DNA from: Firmicutes bacterium UBA2296
Lineage (GTDB): Bacteria > Bacillota > UBA994
Length of the DNA stretch: 5,981 bases
Direction of reading: 5' to 3'
NCBI GenBank assembly: GCA_002345475.1
Contig: DDWC01000116.1
Location: 2,819-8,799, forward strand
In this document: in pieces, positions 5,798-5,981 of the stretch
How the letters are laid out: each line of letters starts with the position of its first letter
Numbering within the stretch: position 1 is the first letter of the stretch
Translations under genes and position numbers: made by a program
Notes under the pieces: model-generated
The model's database searches: none
The model's input: only the letters and a program-made list of their open reading frames with translations
Told to the model about the DNA's origin: nothing

Positions 5798-5828
5798 TCG
5801 ACAGGCACTTTTACATTCCTGCTAGAAT
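5798..5828 (+). promoter_or_regulatory. Extended -10 promoter for the divergent plus-strand gene
   Basis: TGCTAGAAT at 5820-5828 matches an extended -10 element (TGnTATAAT) with one mismatch. TCGACA at 5798-5803 is one base off the TTGACA -35 box, with a 19-nt gap that is slightly long but tolerated when the -10 is extended. Transcription would start near 5835 and give a leader of about 120 nt before the GTG start at 5954. Confidence 0.55.
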
Positions 5829-5835
5829 ATGTGAA
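5808..5835 (-). promoter_or_regulatory. Weak candidate promoter for the cyclase operon
   Basis: On the minus strand TTCACA (5835-5830, one mismatch to TTGACA) is followed after 16 nt by TAAAAG (5813-5808, four of six to TATAAT). Transcription would begin near 5800, some 40 nt before the TTG start. It overlaps the plus-strand promoter, so the two could not easily be used at once. The -10 match is poor. Confidence 0.3.
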
Positions 5836-5953
5836 TAGTTCGTGAGCTTCAGGGGGGCGGTTGTGGCGCAGGCAGGATATCCCCGTTGTCGCAGGGAATC
5901 AGAGTGTAGATGCTGAAAGCCGAACTGATCGGCCGTTAGAGGAGGATGACAAA

Positions 5954-5981
5954 GTGGCCAAAGTAATAGAGCCAATGAAAC
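5954..5981 (+). CDS. Start of a divergent gene, cut by the window edge
   Basis: GGAGG at 5941-5945 is followed after 8 nt by GTG, and the frame reads M-A-K-V-I-E-P-M-K to the edge. It is preceded by a good extended -10 promoter, so a real gene probably starts here. Too little is present to name it. The same frame is open upstream to 5846 and contains a TTG at 5861 that would add 31 residues, but that TTG has a G-run only 3-4 nt upstream, too close for a normal ribosome site, so the GTG at 5954 is preferred. Confidence 0.55.

Larger units (their letters stand above)
5781..5845. promoter_or_regulatory. Two pairs of GTGA direct repeats spaced 11 bp, flanking the divergent promoter
   Basis: GTGA starts at 5781 and 5792 (each extended to GTGATT) and again at 5831 and 5842, so both pairs have an 11-bp period, about one helical turn. 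The first pair lies just upstream of the plus-strand -35 box; the second lies at and beyond the expected transcription start. GTGA is not found elsewhere in the intergenic region. Direct repeats with an 11-bp period are the usual target shape of OmpR/PhoB-type response regulators. The half-sites are only four bases, so chance is possible. Confidence 0.3.

Noticed and set aside
5836..5953. c-di-GMP riboswitch in the leader of the divergent gene
   Set aside because: Looked for because of the cyclases next door, but the conserved core elements of the GEMM class are not recognisable.

Overview
The window looks like an accessory stretch of a bacterial chromosome of moderate-to-high GC. The strong Shine-Dalgarno sites (GAGGTG, GAGGAG, GGAGG), the use of TTG and GTG starts, the compact overlapping operons, and the pairing of minor pilins with iron-sulfur-type flavoproteins suggest a Gram-positive anaerobe such as a Clostridia/Peptococcaceae-like Firmicute. 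That placement is inference only; nothing here is a taxonomic marker. No phage, IS, CRISPR, tRNA or rRNA signal was seen.

Almost everything is coded on the minus strand, so the layout reads right to left. From 5760 down to 1547 there is a tight four-gene cluster: two tandem paralogous GAF-GGDEF diguanylate cyclases (5760-4249 and 4259-2808, overlapping by 11 bp), then two flavodoxin-fold FMN oxidoreductases (2769-2194 and 2194-1547, overlapping by one base). The first flavoprotein carries a Cx2Cx2Cx7C motif like that of the iron-sulfur flavoproteins (Isf); the second lacks it. Just past the cluster is a short tandem array of a 7-bp unit (1511-1540), then an AT-rich stretch that probably holds the promoter of the next operon.

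That next operon (1364 down to the left edge) encodes three type IV pilus or type II secretion minor pilin-like proteins, in an order like PilV-PilW-PilX or GspI-GspJ-GspK, followed by what may be the beginning of a further gene cut by the window edge.

At the right edge, a region of about 190 bp separates the cyclase operon from a divergent plus-strand gene of which only the first codons are present. It holds a good extended -10 promoter for the plus-strand gene, a weaker candidate for the cyclase operon overlapping it, and two pairs of GTGA direct repeats, each pair spaced 11 bp.

Together the genes suggest that c-di-GMP synthesis by soluble sensor cyclases is co-expressed with redox flavoproteins, next to a pilus/secretion cluster of the kind c-di-GMP often controls. 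The co-expression is supported by overlaps and spacing; the functional coupling is a hypothesis.
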